A DNA stretch of 64,000 nucleotides. Origin: Desulfocapsa sp. (GTDB lineage Bacteria; Desulfobacterota; Desulfobulbia; Desulfobulbales; Desulfocapsaceae). Of the stretch, positions 27,087 through 37,185 are shown piece after piece. The notes beneath the pieces are model-generated. The model did not search any database. It worked only from the letters and a program-made list of their open reading frames with translations, and was not told where the DNA came from. Each line of letters starts with the position of its first letter. The first letter of the stretch is position 1. Made by a program: the position numbers and the translations under genes. The stretch lies in the NCBI GenBank assembly GCA_029935315.1, contig JAOZKN010000005.1, forward strand, positions 1-64,000, given 5' to 3'.

Positions 27087-29852
27087 TTACCGCTTCCCAA
27101 CAGTCATGGCTGGAAGAAACATGGGCCATGGAAAAATCGGCACCTTATATATCCATGGTTCATCACCATGGTTATTATCATAGGCGCTAAAAAATATCGT
27201 CCCTGTAATGTCAGTGGAATAGTATGAGAAATTGCTGCTACTGCTATCTGATCCGGGAAGTATATCTTTAACCATCATGGTTCCCCCATCAGTGCCGTTA
27301 CTTTGCCAAAGTTCGTGTCCATGAATACCGTCATTGGCAGAGAAAAACAGGATACCATTGGAAACGACAAGAGACGCAGGCTTACTGCCGTGACCAGGGT
27401 TGGTATTGATATCTTTAACCAATGTTGTTGATGCCATATTACTCTTCCAAAGCTCTTGACCATTTACACCGTCATCAGCTTCAAAGTAGAGGGAACCGTT
27501 AAAGTTAATCAGCGAATCCGGCTTGCAGCCAAAGCCAGGAATGGTGTTTATATTTGCAACCATTATGGTCCCTGAACTTAGCCCGTTACTTTTCCATACT
27601 TCTCTACCATTAGTGCCATCATCAGCAGTAAAGTAAAGTGTTTTGTCAACAGCTGTCAGGGATCTGGGGGAGCTGCTTCCGCCTGGGTTGATATCTTTGA
27701 CCAGGCTTGCACTACTGCTTCCGGGATTGTACTTCCACAGCTCAAAATTATCCATGTCGTCGGAAGCTGTAAAAAAAAGAGTGCCATCAAGATATGTGAG
27801 GTTTCCCGGTTTACTTCCCTCTCCATTCGTTGTGTTGATATCTGCTACCATCTCGGTCCCTGAACTTAGCCCATTACTTCTCCATAACTCACGGCCTGTT
27901 ACTCCATCAGAAGCCGCAAAAAAAAGAGTGCCGTCAACATCAACAAGAGAGCGTATGGAGCTTCCTTCTCCAGGGTTTTCATTAATATTCCTAACTATCT
28001 CTGTAATACCAGCGGCTAACCCGTCGCTTTTCCAAAGCTCGCTGCCATTTTCACCATCATCGGCAATAAAGTAAAGAGTGTTGCCAACAATTGTATACAG
28101 ACCACAATTGCTTCCAACTTCTGGAGTGGGGTTTATGTCTGCAATGGGAATTGTGCCGGGTTCTGAGCCATCGCTTTTCCAGAGTTCAGTCCCGTGAGAC
28201 CCGTCATCGGCGGTGAAGTAAAGAGCACCTTTGAAAGCAATAAAAAAACTTGGCACACTGCTTCCCCCCGGGTTAATATCTTTTACCATTGAGGTGTTTC
28301 CATTCTTATCACTCTTCCAAAGTTCCATGCCGTTGATGCCGTCATCAGCCCTGAAAAAGACGGCACCATTAACCTCTGTAAATTCTTGTGAATAGCTGCT
28401 TAATGTTCCTGCCTGTGTATCAGTAATCATAGAAGTATTAGTTTCTGTACCATCGCTTTGCCAAAGCTGCATGCCGTTGATACTCTCATAGACGGTAAAA
28501 ATGAGTTTGCCGTTCATATCTGTTAATTCATTGGGGCCGGAGATTTGTAAGTGATTTGAGGGGTCGGAAATAATTTTGACAAGTTTTGTTGTTCCGCCGT
28601 AGATCCCTGGTATTCCGTCACTCATCCAGAGTTCTTGCCCATTAGTCCCATCATCAGCTGTAAAGAAAATATTTCCATTAATGGCTGTAAAATTCATTGC
28701 ATTGCTTCCCAGGCCAGGAGTGAGGTTGATGTCTTCGACAATCGATGTCCCTCCTATGGTTCCAGTACTTACCCAGAGTTCATATCCATTGATGCCGTCA
28801 TTGGCAATAAAGTAAAGTTTTCCATCAATTGCGGTGAGGCGAAATGGAAAGCTGCTGTCTGACCCACTGTTGATGTGGAGGGGGATGCTGGTTGTATTTG
28901 CTATATCGTATCTCCACAGCTCAGTACCATTAATGCCATCATTGGCAGCGAAAAATATGTTATTAGGCGAGTTACCGATAGTGACATTGGTTAGATAAGT
29001 TGGATTACTGCTTCCTCCAGAGTTAATGTCCGCCTTTGCTACTTTTATAGTATTCCAATCAAAACCGTTGCTCATCCAAATCTCAGTTTCGTTGTCTTTG
29101 GTGGCTGTAAACCAAATTGTACCGTTAATATTGAGAAGATGGCCAGGGTAACTGCTGCCTTCTGTGTTAATATCCTCGACCATCACTGTGCCTGCAGTGT
29201 CTCCATCACTTTTCCACAACTCAACACCGTCACTACCATTATCAGCTGCGAAAAAGAGGAGGTCGCCATTACCTGCAGTGAGTTGGTAAGGCCAACTGTA
29301 GCCAGGTCCCGGGTTAATATCTTTGACCATAAAAGTGCCTGCTGTGGTTCCATTACTTTTCCACAACTCATACCCATTGATGCCGTTATCGGCAGTAAAA
29401 AATAAAGTATTATTGACAGCAGTCAGGTAACTGGAACCGCTGCTATTGATTCCCGGGTTAACATCTTTGACCATCGAGGTGCCTGCAGTCGTGCCATCAC
29501 TCTTCCACAACTCTCTGCCATTGACACCGTTTTCTGCAATAAAAAACAGGGTGTCGCCTACCGCCGTGAGATGTTGGATGTGGCTGTTGCTTGGGCCCGG
29601 ATTAATATCTTTTACTCGTGTAACTGTAGTACCTTCCCTTTTCCATAATTCACCACCACCAGATATGTCAGCAGCTGCAAAAAACAGGGTTGTCCCAACC
29701 ATAGTTAAGTTGGATGGGTTGAACCCCAGCTTCTTCAGATTTATATCCTTCAGCAATCGAGGTTGGCTGGCCAGGGTTGCAACTGGTGCGTTGCAGGTAA
29801 GAAAAATAATAGTTGAGGCAATAAACAGATTGAATAGAGGAGAATTCTTCAT
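27087..29852 (-). CDS. Secreted repeat protein with about 18 'ELWKSDGTxxGTxxVKDINPG' repeats (hyalin-like/beta-propeller-like)
   Basis: 921 aa, signal peptide, regular GxELWKSDG and LFFxADDGxxG motifs, C-terminal PIFPWPMFLPAMTVGKR. Confidence 0.88.
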   Translation of the reverse strand: MKNSPLFNLFIASTIIFLTCNAPVATLASQPRLLKDINLKKLGFNPSNLTMVGTTLFFAAADISGGGELWKREGTTVTRVKDINPGPSNSHIQHLTAVGDTLFFIAENGVNGRELWKSDGTTAGTSMVKDVNPGINSSGSSYLTAVNNTLFFTADNGINGYELWKSNGTTAGTFMVKDINPGPGYSWPYQLTAGNGDLLFFAADNGSDGVELWKSDGDTAGTVMVEDINTEGSSYPGHLLNINGTIWFTATKDNETEIWMSNGFDWNTIKVAKADINSGGSSNPTYLTNVTIGNSPNNIFFAANDGINGTELWRYDIANTTSIPLHINSGSDSSFPFRLTAIDGKLYFIANDGINGYELWVSTGTIGGTSIVEDINLTPGLGSNAMNFTAINGNIFFTADDGTNGQELWMSDGIPGIYGGTTKLVKIISDPSNHLQISGPNELTDMNGKLIFTVYESINGMQLWQSDGTETNTSMITDTQAGTLSSYSQEFTEVNGAVFFRADDGINGMELWKSDKNGNTSMVKDINPGGSSVPSFFIAFKGALYFTADDGSHGTELWKSDGSEPGTIPIADINPTPEVGSNCGLYTIVGNTLYFIADDGENGSELWKSDGLAAGITEIVRNINENPGEGSSIRSLVDVDGTLFFAASDGVTGRELWRSNGLSSGTEMVADINTTNGEGSKPGNLTYLDGTLFFTASDDMDNFELWKYNPGSSSASLVKDINPGGSSSPRSLTAVDKTLYFTADDGTNGREVWKSNGLSSGTIMVANINTIPGFGCKPDSLINFNGSLYFEADDGVNGQELWKSNMASTTLVKDINTNPGHGSKPASLVVSNGILFFSANDGIHGHELWQSNGTDGGTMMVKDILPGSDSSSSNFSYYSTDITGTIFFSAYDNNHGDEPWIYKVPIFPWPMFLPAMTVGKR

Positions 29853-30511
29853 AAGACCCTCACGGATTTTGTTATCCTTGCGGATATGGTTTTTGGATCG
29901 ATCTCACCAAACTACAGAAACCCATAAAGCTGATAGGACAGTACAGAAAAAGATGTAAGAAGAAGAAAGGTATGCCCAGAAAAAGTAAGAGTTATTATAT
30001 CAGATGATAAATATAGTAATAGAACCTGTTCTGTGTTTAGGGTTTGTAAAAGAATACAACTCAAATCAAGGCGTAATATCAGCACGTTATTCTCTTGCGA
30101 CCTGCCTGGCGGCCTCCTGCTTTTTACATATCGATTCATCTCTTAATGTATCACAGTAAAAATTATTTTAACAGAAATTAGAAAAAGAGATGGGCAACAA
30201 CAGCAATAAGGAAAGGAAGATCAATTGTCGGTTCCGGCAGGTTTACTTGTTCCTTGTTATCATTTTGAAGCAAGACTGGAACAGCGTGGAAAAAATGTGC
30301 TATAATCCAATTGGGAGAATAAAAAAATGTGCAGCGTCGCAATAGCGCCGTGAAGAAGACTGGCAGAATGCTTGTTTTCTCTCGGAACGGATTTTCCCGA
30401 AAAAATGGTGAATACTTTTAAATGGATCACCAACAATTCAGTGAAATTTACTGTTATTATCTGAAATATATAAAGATAGTGAACTGAACACAACACGTTG
30501 AGGATGAAAAC

Positions 30512-31552
30512 ATGAAAGAGGCTATGTTTTATCAGTCCGGAAAGGGAAGCGAGGTGATCTGCGGACTGTGTTGCCATCGTTGCCATATCAAAGAGGGTCG
30601 GCGAGGACTCTGCGGGGTACGGGAAAACAGAGCTGGCATCCTGTATACGCTTGTCTATGGTCAGGTGGTGGCCGAAAACATCGATCCCATCGAAAAAAAA
30701 CCACTGTTTCACTTCCTCCCCGGCAGCCGTTCGTATTCTATCTCTACGGTGGGCTGCAACTTTCATTGCCTGCATTGCCAGAACTATGATATTTCCCAAT
30801 ATCCCCATTTACACACCGGGGAGACAGCAGGTGTGGAAAAGACACCGGAATCCGTGGTTGAGGCAGCACTGCAGGCAGATTGCGCAAGTATCAGTTACAC
30901 CTACGTGGAGCCGACAATTTTTTATGAATTTGCCCACGCCTGTTCGGAGCTGGCCCATGAGCAGCAGCTGAAGAATGTCTTTGTCAGCAATGGCTACATG
31001 ACCCCGGAAGTCACACACCATCTGGCACCGTTGCTGGATGGTATCAATGTCGATATCAAGGCCTTTACAGACGATTTCTATAAAAAAGTATGTAAAGCCA
31101 GGCTGCAGCCGGTACTGGATACTGTCCGGCTTATGCACAAGCTTGGGGTATGGGTCGAAGTGACAACCCTGATTATTCCCGGTCTTAACGATTCGTCCGA
31201 AGAGTTACATGATATAGCCGGATTTATCAAAAGTGTTGATCCGGGAATTCCCTGGCATGTCACTGCTTTTTATCCCACATATAAGCTGACAGATCGTGAT
31301 CCCACCCCGGTGGAAAGCCTGCGCAGGGCACGGGATATTGGCCTTGCAGAGGGGTTACGTTTTGTCTATGAAGGGAATATCCCCGGTGAGGGCGGTGAAA
31401 ACACCTACTGCCCTTCCTGCAGGGCGGAACTCATCACCCGCTTTGGTTTCAGTATCCGGCAGAACAGGATAAATGATGGCTGCTGTAGCAAATGCGGAGA
31501 AAAGATAGAAGGGGTGTGGGGCCAGCAGGCTGATAGAATGCACAACGTATAA
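30512..31552 (+). CDS. amrS: AmmeMemoRadiSam-system radical SAM enzyme
   Basis: CGLCCHRCHIKEGRRGLCGVRENR N-terminus; radical-SAM CNFHCLHCQNYDIS; GEGGENTYCPSC near the C-terminus. Confidence 0.92.
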   Translation: MKEAMFYQSGKGSEVICGLCCHRCHIKEGRRGLCGVRENRAGILYTLVYGQVVAENIDPIEKKPLFHFLPGSRSYSISTVGCNFHCLHCQNYDISQYPHLHTGETAGVEKTPESVVEAALQADCASISYTYVEPTIFYEFAHACSELAHEQQLKNVFVSNGYMTPEVTHHLAPLLDGINVDIKAFTDDFYKKVCKARLQPVLDTVRLMHKLGVWVEVTTLIIPGLNDSSEELHDIAGFIKSVDPGIPWHVTAFYPTYKLTDRDPTPVESLRRARDIGLAEGLRFVYEGNIPGEGGENTYCPSCRAELITRFGFSIRQNRINDGCCSKCGEKIEGVWGQQADRMHNV

Positions 31553-31569
31553 AGGGGAAGGTAAACAAG

Positions 31570-32979
31570 GTGTTCATCGTCATCAAAACCACAGTTTTTC
31601 TCCTCTGGCTCAACTTTCTTCCTCCACTGGCTAATATTATCTGGGGAGAGCGTTTTAACAGGCCAATAGATGGCGGCAGACTGTTTTTTGACCAGCATCG
31701 GATCTTCGGAGATCACAAAACGACTCGTGGTGTTCTGCTCTGTCTGCTGGGCGGTACTGTTGTCGCACCACTCCTCGGTGTGGAGTTCTGGGTTGCTGCG
31801 ACGGCATCACTGCTGGCAATGGCGGGAGATCTTTTATCCAGTTTTATCAAACGCAGACCGAACAAGCCCTGCGGCACTAATGTTATCGTCCTTGACCAGA
31901 TCTTTGAAGCCCTGTTCCCTGTTCTCTTTTTAAAAGTGTTTCTCCATTTGAGCTGGGCGCAGATTCTGATAATTCTCCCCTGTTTTATCGTGATAGCCTA
32001 TCTGGGATCCTGTTTCTGGTTTTTTATCATGTTCCGTCCCCCCGGAGGAACGTATCCTCGCGTGATCCGCTCAACAGTTCGTCTGCGTGAATGGAGATCC
32101 TGCCACACGCCCCTGGCCCACTGGCAAACACTATTCAACCTGAGCAGTGTCCTGGCCCATGATATCCTGTACAGCTGGTTTTTCAGGATGACTGCCCTCC
32201 GGGAAAAAGGTCTGCAGAATGCCATGGATATCCGGGTTGAAGAACAAACATTTTATTTCCAGGATCTGCCGCACTCTTTTGACGGCTTTCGCCTGTTATT
32301 GCTCACCGATCTCCACCTTGACGGTCAGCCCGGCCTGACCAGAGAGCTTTCCCGGCAGATCCGGGGACTGGAGGTGGATCTGTGTCTGCTGGGGGGGGAC
32401 ATCCGTATGAAGACCTATGGGCCCATGGCTCCATGCCTTCGATATCTGCGTGAGCTTCTGCCCCATGTGCAATCACGTCACGGTATATTCGGAGTACTGG
32501 GCAACCATGACTGTATTGAGATGGCGGTGGATCTGGAAGAAAGCGGTTTGATCATGCTTATCAATGATTCCTGGAAAATCAGTCGGGATGGTGAATCCAT
32601 ATGGGTAGTGGGGGTGGACGATCCACATTACTACAAGGTGGATGACGCTGAGCGTGCCTGCCGGGATATTCCGGATCGGGGATTTAAGCTCTTTCTCTCC
32701 CATTCTCCGGAGGCGTATAAGGATGCCGCTGATTGTAACTCCCGCCTCTATCTTTGCGGCCATACCCACGGCGGACAGATTTGCCTGCCTGGCAGCAGAG
32801 CCATATTCACTAACAGCAGGGCACCACGTTTTACCGCCGTTGGCTGCTGGCAGTATAAGGGGATGATGGGCTACACCAGTCGTGGTGCCGGATCATCAGG
32901 AGTCCCCCTGCGGTTTAATTGCCCGGGCGAAATCAGCCTTATCACTCTGCGTCGAAAAGCAGTTTCGGAGGCAGGGTGA
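31570..32979 (+). CDS. Fusion of a CarS-like (DUF46, CDP-archaeol synthase-like) membrane domain and a metallophosphoesterase
   Basis: N-terminus PPLANIIWGERFNRPIDGG...GDLLSSFIKRRPNKPCGTNVIVLDQ; C-terminus DLHLDG / GGDIR / GNHD / HTHGGQ. Confidence 0.8.
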   Translation: MFIVIKTTVFLLWLNFLPPLANIIWGERFNRPIDGGRLFFDQHRIFGDHKTTRGVLLCLLGGTVVAPLLGVEFWVAATASLLAMAGDLLSSFIKRRPNKPCGTNVIVLDQIFEALFPVLFLKVFLHLSWAQILIILPCFIVIAYLGSCFWFFIMFRPPGGTYPRVIRSTVRLREWRSCHTPLAHWQTLFNLSSVLAHDILYSWFFRMTALREKGLQNAMDIRVEEQTFYFQDLPHSFDGFRLLLLTDLHLDGQPGLTRELSRQIRGLEVDLCLLGGDIRMKTYGPMAPCLRYLRELLPHVQSRHGIFGVLGNHDCIEMAVDLEESGLIMLINDSWKISRDGESIWVVGVDDPHYYKVDDAERACRDIPDRGFKLFLSHSPEAYKDAADCNSRLYLCGHTHGGQICLPGSRAIFTNSRAPRFTAVGCWQYKGMMGYTSRGAGSSGVPLRFNCPGEISLITLRRKAVSEAG

Positions 32980-33076
32980 AGAAAATCTGTTCAGCGATTA
33001 AATTTTGAAAAAGAAGGATAGAACAGATATAATAAGTAAAGGAACGGATGATAAAAATTCCACAGGAGGACCTCAA

Positions 33077-33517
33077 ATGACCACATTTTCAAAGATTCTT
33101 CTCCCCATTGACTTCACCGAATGCTCCACTGCTGTTTTATCTTATGCAAAATTGATGAAGGAAAAATTTGATGCTGATCTTTACCTGCTTTACAATTTGC
33201 CGGGCCCTGAGCAGTATAAAGGGCTGGAACTGGAAAGTGACTGGTTTGTGGGCTATGGGCATTCCCTGGAACGGGAGGCAGAAAGTGCCCTGAAAAACTT
33301 TATAAAGCGAAACATGCAGGGATTTGAGCCCAAAAAGGCAGATATCCGTATTGGTGAAATTGTTGCAGAGACTGCTCTGTATGTAGAAGCCGAAGGGATA
33401 GACCTGATCATAACGGCCAGCCATGGCTGTCATACGGCAGAAAATCGGATTTATGGATCAATCGCCGAAGGAATCAGTCGTGAATCAGGATGTCCTGTGA
33501 TGATTGTACACCCCTGA
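33077..33517 (+). CDS. Universal stress protein (UspA family)
   Basis: MTTFSKILLPIDFTECSTAVLSYA; LIITASHGCHTAENRIYGSIAEGISRESGCPVMIVHP; upstream aggagga RBS. Confidence 0.9.
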   Translation: MTTFSKILLPIDFTECSTAVLSYAKLMKEKFDADLYLLYNLPGPEQYKGLELESDWFVGYGHSLEREAESALKNFIKRNMQGFEPKKADIRIGEIVAETALYVEAEGIDLIITASHGCHTAENRIYGSIAEGISRESGCPVMIVHP

Positions 33518-33769
33518 TTGTTCCCGTAAAAGGGCAGGAAACCATGAACTCCGAAGCATTTTTATCCACTCTGTGGGGGATCTGAGTTCCGGTGGGTCAA
33601 AGGAGAGGAGGGTTCTGTACGGGCCGTTCGTCCTTGAGTATTTATCTGCTTTTCCGCTCTCTGTATCGTAACAGTAACCAGACGTTTGCAATATGTGCCT
33701 GACCTTTGACTGTTTTGTGTGTACTGTTGTGGCTGTTCAAGGGCCAGTAAACAAGGTTTTGGCAAAGCA

Positions 33770-36625
33770 ATGAAGGAGCTGTTGCCGGGGAATATTATTG
33801 CGTTGTTCTATGAGTTTCACTCCTGGATCATCCTTCAAATCAAATCAAATCAGAGAGGCCTTGTGTTCAAGCCGTTGAGAAAAAAAATAGTATCTTTTTG
33901 TTGTAACCGCAGGACTTTTTTTTCGCTCCTTCTCTTGCTGCTTGTGACAGGTCTGTCAATCACCGCGTCTTCTGAACCGGTACAAGAGATCAAAATAGGG
34001 GTGCTGGCCAAGCGCGGGCCGGAATATACTCTGACGAAATGGGCGGCCACGGCTGACTATCTCAGCGCTGTACTTCCCGGGCATCATTTCAAAATTGTGC
34101 CCCTTGCCTTTGCAGATATCCGTACTGCAGTGCAAAAATCGAAAATCGATTTCATTCTTGCCAACCCCGCTTTTTATGTGGAACTGGAAAAGCTCTATGG
34201 TGTAAGCCGGATCGCGACCCTTATAAACCAGGATTTACCGGGCCAGCACACTACTACCTTTGGGGGTGTTATTTTTGTTCGCGCAGACAGCGCCGGGATT
34301 AGAGAAATCCATGATTTGCAGGACCATTCCTTTATGGCAGTGGATCCATTCTCTTTTGGCGGTTGGGTTATGTGCTGGCGGGAACTGCAGCAACGGGGCA
34401 TTGATCCTGCCCGGTTTTTTTCGTCACTGAGTTATGGAAAGACCCACGATGCTGTGGTTCTCGCTGTCCGCAGTGGTGATGTCGATGGGGGAACAGTTCG
34501 CAGCGACACCCTGGAACGGATGGCAGAAGCCGGCAGCATCAACCTTGATGAGTTTCGGGTACTCAATGAGCAGCAGAACGATAACTTCCCCTTCAAACTG
34601 AGTACCTCCCTGTACCCGGAATGGCCCTTTGCTGCTGTGAAGACCACCCCTGCCAATCTGGCCCGTAAGGTAGCCGCTGCCTTGTTAGTCATGGATGAGA
34701 ATACGCCTGCCGCCAAATCCAGTAAAAGTGCAGGCTGGACAGTGCCCCTCAATTACCAGCCTGTTCACGACTGCCTTCTGGAACTGGGTATAGGACCCTA
34801 CGCGGATTTTGGTCAGTTTACTCTCTCTGATGTGATCAGGCGTTACTGGCGGCAACTGACCCTGGTACTGGGTATACTCATCATTGTTCTGTCTGTTGTG
34901 TTGTATATCCTGCAGCTGAACAAAACCCTTAAGCAGAAAAAACAGGAGGTGGATGAATTCAACAAAACCCTGGAAACAAAAGTTGCACAGCGGACGACAA
35001 AGGTTCATGTCCTGCTTGATCAGGAGCTGTATCTCCGTGAAATAATGCAGACTATTTCGCAAGTTAACGGGCTGCTTCTTTCGGCAACAAATATGGAGAA
35101 ACTGCTTGATGAGGCATGCAGAGTTCTGGGAGAACATGGGCATTACGGCTATATCTGGATCGGCCTTTTACAGAACGGCCTGGTGGAAACAGTTTTCAGC
35201 ACCAATGACTCCATCCAGCCCCGGAGTGCTCTCCCTTACGATCCGCACAATCCAGAGGATCCTTTTTCAGCAAGCCCTGCAGCCCAATGCATGCTCAGTA
35301 GCCAGACGCTGGTTGTTGAAAAAAGCAGTATCGCAAGTATTGCCACTACATGGCTTGACGAGGAGGCCGTCACGGGAACGGGATACCGGGCAGTGATTGC
35401 CCTGCCGTTGCGTGCTGATAAATACACTGCAGCACTTGGTGCACTTTGTGTCTACACCCTGCGTCCGGAGGGCTTTGAGGAGGAGGAAATTGCCATGCTT
35501 GAGGAGTTGGCTGGCGATATCGGTTTTGCCATCAGCTCCTTCAGACACAGGGAAATGGTGACAACGCTTGAAGCTGAGCGTACGGCAAACTACGAGGAAA
35601 CCATTCTTTCCTTTGCTAATATGATTGACCAGAGGGACACCTATACAGCAGGTCACACCACCCGGGTGGCACATTACTGCAAGTTGCTGGCAGAAGAAAT
35701 CGGCATGAGCGAAGAACAGATAGCTATCGTTCAGAGAGCAGCCACCCTCCATGATATCGGTAAAATTGCCACTCCGGATTCTGTACTGCTCAAACCCGGC
35801 CAGCTTTCTGCCCTTGACTACGATCTTATTAAACTTCACGCCTCCGCGGGCTATGATATGCTTGTTAATATAGCCTCCTATCAGGAACTGGCAAAAATCA
35901 TCCGCCACCACCATGAACGTTACGATGGGATGGGCTACCCTGATCGTCTCAAGGGGAAGGATATCCCTCCCCTTTCCAGGATTATTGTGGTTGCTGATGC
36001 CTTTGACGCCATGACAACCAACCGCATCTATAAACCGAGAAAAGCGATCGGGGAGGCCCTGGGAGAGCTGCAGCGTCTTAGCGGAATCCAGTTTGATCCT
36101 GAGGTTGTCGTCGCAGCGCAAAAGGTACTGAAGGATGTCAAAGTACCGGAGTCCATCACCCAGCTGCCAAAAACGCAGATGGAACAGCGCAGGTTCTCCT
36201 ATTTTTTCAGCGATAAGATAACCGGACTCTACAATGAAGATTATCTGCAGATTATTCTGCAAAATAACAAAGAACTCCAGGAGTATCACTGTCTACACAG
36301 CCTGCATATACGGGACCTGCAGCAATATAATCAGGATCAGGGCTGGGAAAAGGGAAATATTCTAATGCAAAAGTTTGCAGTTGAACTGCGACAATGCTTC
36401 CCGGACACCCTGCTCTTCAGAGTGTATGGGCAGTATTTTATCATTATTGCCAAACTGCACTTTGATATGAATGAAGAGGACCTGGAGTTTGACACCTTTA
36501 AAGGCACAGGAGTAAACATTGAGACAGGCCATCTCGATCTGAAAGAGGATACAGCGTATTATATTGAGAAGATGGAAAAATTTGAGATTCAATCCAGAGA
36601 GGAAAGGGAACACTCAACCGGGTAG
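33770..36625 (+). CDS. PhnD-like sensor, TM, GAF, HD-GYP phosphodiesterase, degenerate GGDEF-like C-terminus (start uncertain, ORF open from 33719)
   Basis: EIKIGVLAKRGPEYTLTKWAATADYLSAVLPGHHFKIVPL; HDIGK and HHERYDGMGYP; C-terminal DKITGLYNEDYL...FRVYGQYFIIIA. Confidence 0.88.
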   Translation: MKELLPGNIIALFYEFHSWIILQIKSNQRGLVFKPLRKKIVSFCCNRRTFFSLLLLLLVTGLSITASSEPVQEIKIGVLAKRGPEYTLTKWAATADYLSAVLPGHHFKIVPLAFADIRTAVQKSKIDFILANPAFYVELEKLYGVSRIATLINQDLPGQHTTTFGGVIFVRADSAGIREIHDLQDHSFMAVDPFSFGGWVMCWRELQQRGIDPARFFSSLSYGKTHDAVVLAVRSGDVDGGTVRSDTLERMAEAGSINLDEFRVLNEQQNDNFPFKLSTSLYPEWPFAAVKTTPANLARKVAAALLVMDENTPAAKSSKSAGWTVPLNYQPVHDCLLELGIGPYADFGQFTLSDVIRRYWRQLTLVLGILIIVLSVVLYILQLNKTLKQKKQEVDEFNKTLETKVAQRTTKVHVLLDQELYLREIMQTISQVNGLLLSATNMEKLLDEACRVLGEHGHYGYIWIGLLQNGLVETVFSTNDSIQPRSALPYDPHNPEDPFSASPAAQCMLSSQTLVVEKSSIASIATTWLDEEAVTGTGYRAVIALPLRADKYTAALGALCVYTLRPEGFEEEEIAMLEELAGDIGFAISSFRHREMVTTLEAERTANYEETILSFANMIDQRDTYTAGHTTRVAHYCKLLAEEIGMSEEQIAIVQRAATLHDIGKIATPDSVLLKPGQLSALDYDLIKLHASAGYDMLVNIASYQELAKIIRHHHERYDGMGYPDRLKGKDIPPLSRIIVVADAFDAMTTNRIYKPRKAIGEALGELQRLSGIQFDPEVVVAAQKVLKDVKVPESITQLPKTQMEQRRFSYFFSDKITGLYNEDYLQIILQNNKELQEYHCLHSLHIRDLQQYNQDQGWEKGNILMQKFAVELRQCFPDTLLFRVYGQYFIIIAKLHFDMNEEDLEFDTFKGTGVNIETGHLDLKEDTAYYIEKMEKFEIQSREEREHSTG

Positions 36626-36627
36626 CC

Positions 36628-37185
36628 TCAGGGAGATTCCTCCTTTGCCTGTGCTCGAAGGCGAATCTCCAACAGAAACAGTCGTCCATAATCACAGGCT
36701 GCAACGCCACTGAACAATGCAGCACAGTAGAGTGCGGGCCGAATCCAGTCAGGAAAAAGCAGCACAACAAGAAAGAGAAAAAACTGGCCAAATGTGGCGA
36801 GTTTTCCAGACCATCGTGCATCCATTTTTTTAAAAGATTGCCATGAGTGGATTGATGCAGCATAAATCGCTGCAGAAGCAACAAGGAGGTCGCGGGCAAG
36901 GAGAGCCGGTACCCACCAGCCCGAAAATTTCCCCACCGAAACAAAGGTAATCAGCACACAAAGAATAAACAGCTTGTCGGCAATCGCGTCCAGGAGTCCA
37001 CCCTGCCAGCTCTGTACCTGCCACCGCCTCGCCACCCAGCCATCAAGAAAATCACTGAACCCACTGGCGAGAATCAGCCAGAACCACAGATTTTCCGGTG
37101 AGAAAGGAAAAACAATAGCAAGGAGTATCCGTCCTGTGGACAACGCATTGGGTATGTATCGCATGCAGCCTTTTTTCATAACCAT
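36628..37185 (-). CDS. CDP-alcohol phosphatidyltransferase
   Basis: Complete DGx2ARx8Gx3Dx3D signature: DGWVARRWQVQSWQGGLLDAIAD. Confidence 0.93.
   Translation of the reverse strand: MVMKKGCMRYIPNALSTGRILLAIVFPFSPENLWFWLILASGFSDFLDGWVARRWQVQSWQGGLLDAIADKLFILCVLITFVSVGKFSGWWVPALLARDLLVASAAIYAASIHSWQSFKKMDARWSGKLATFGQFFLFLVVLLFPDWIRPALYCAALFSGVAACDYGRLFLLEIRLRAQAKEESP

Noticed and set aside
30260-30808. 182-aa minus-strand ORF overlapping the amrS start
   Set aside because: Overlaps the radical-SAM coding region antisense and has no signal of a real protein; the region is more likely the amrS leader.
35267-36289. 340-aa antisense ORF
   Set aside because: Lies opposite the GAF/HD-GYP coding sequence, which has intact catalytic motifs; no domain of its own.
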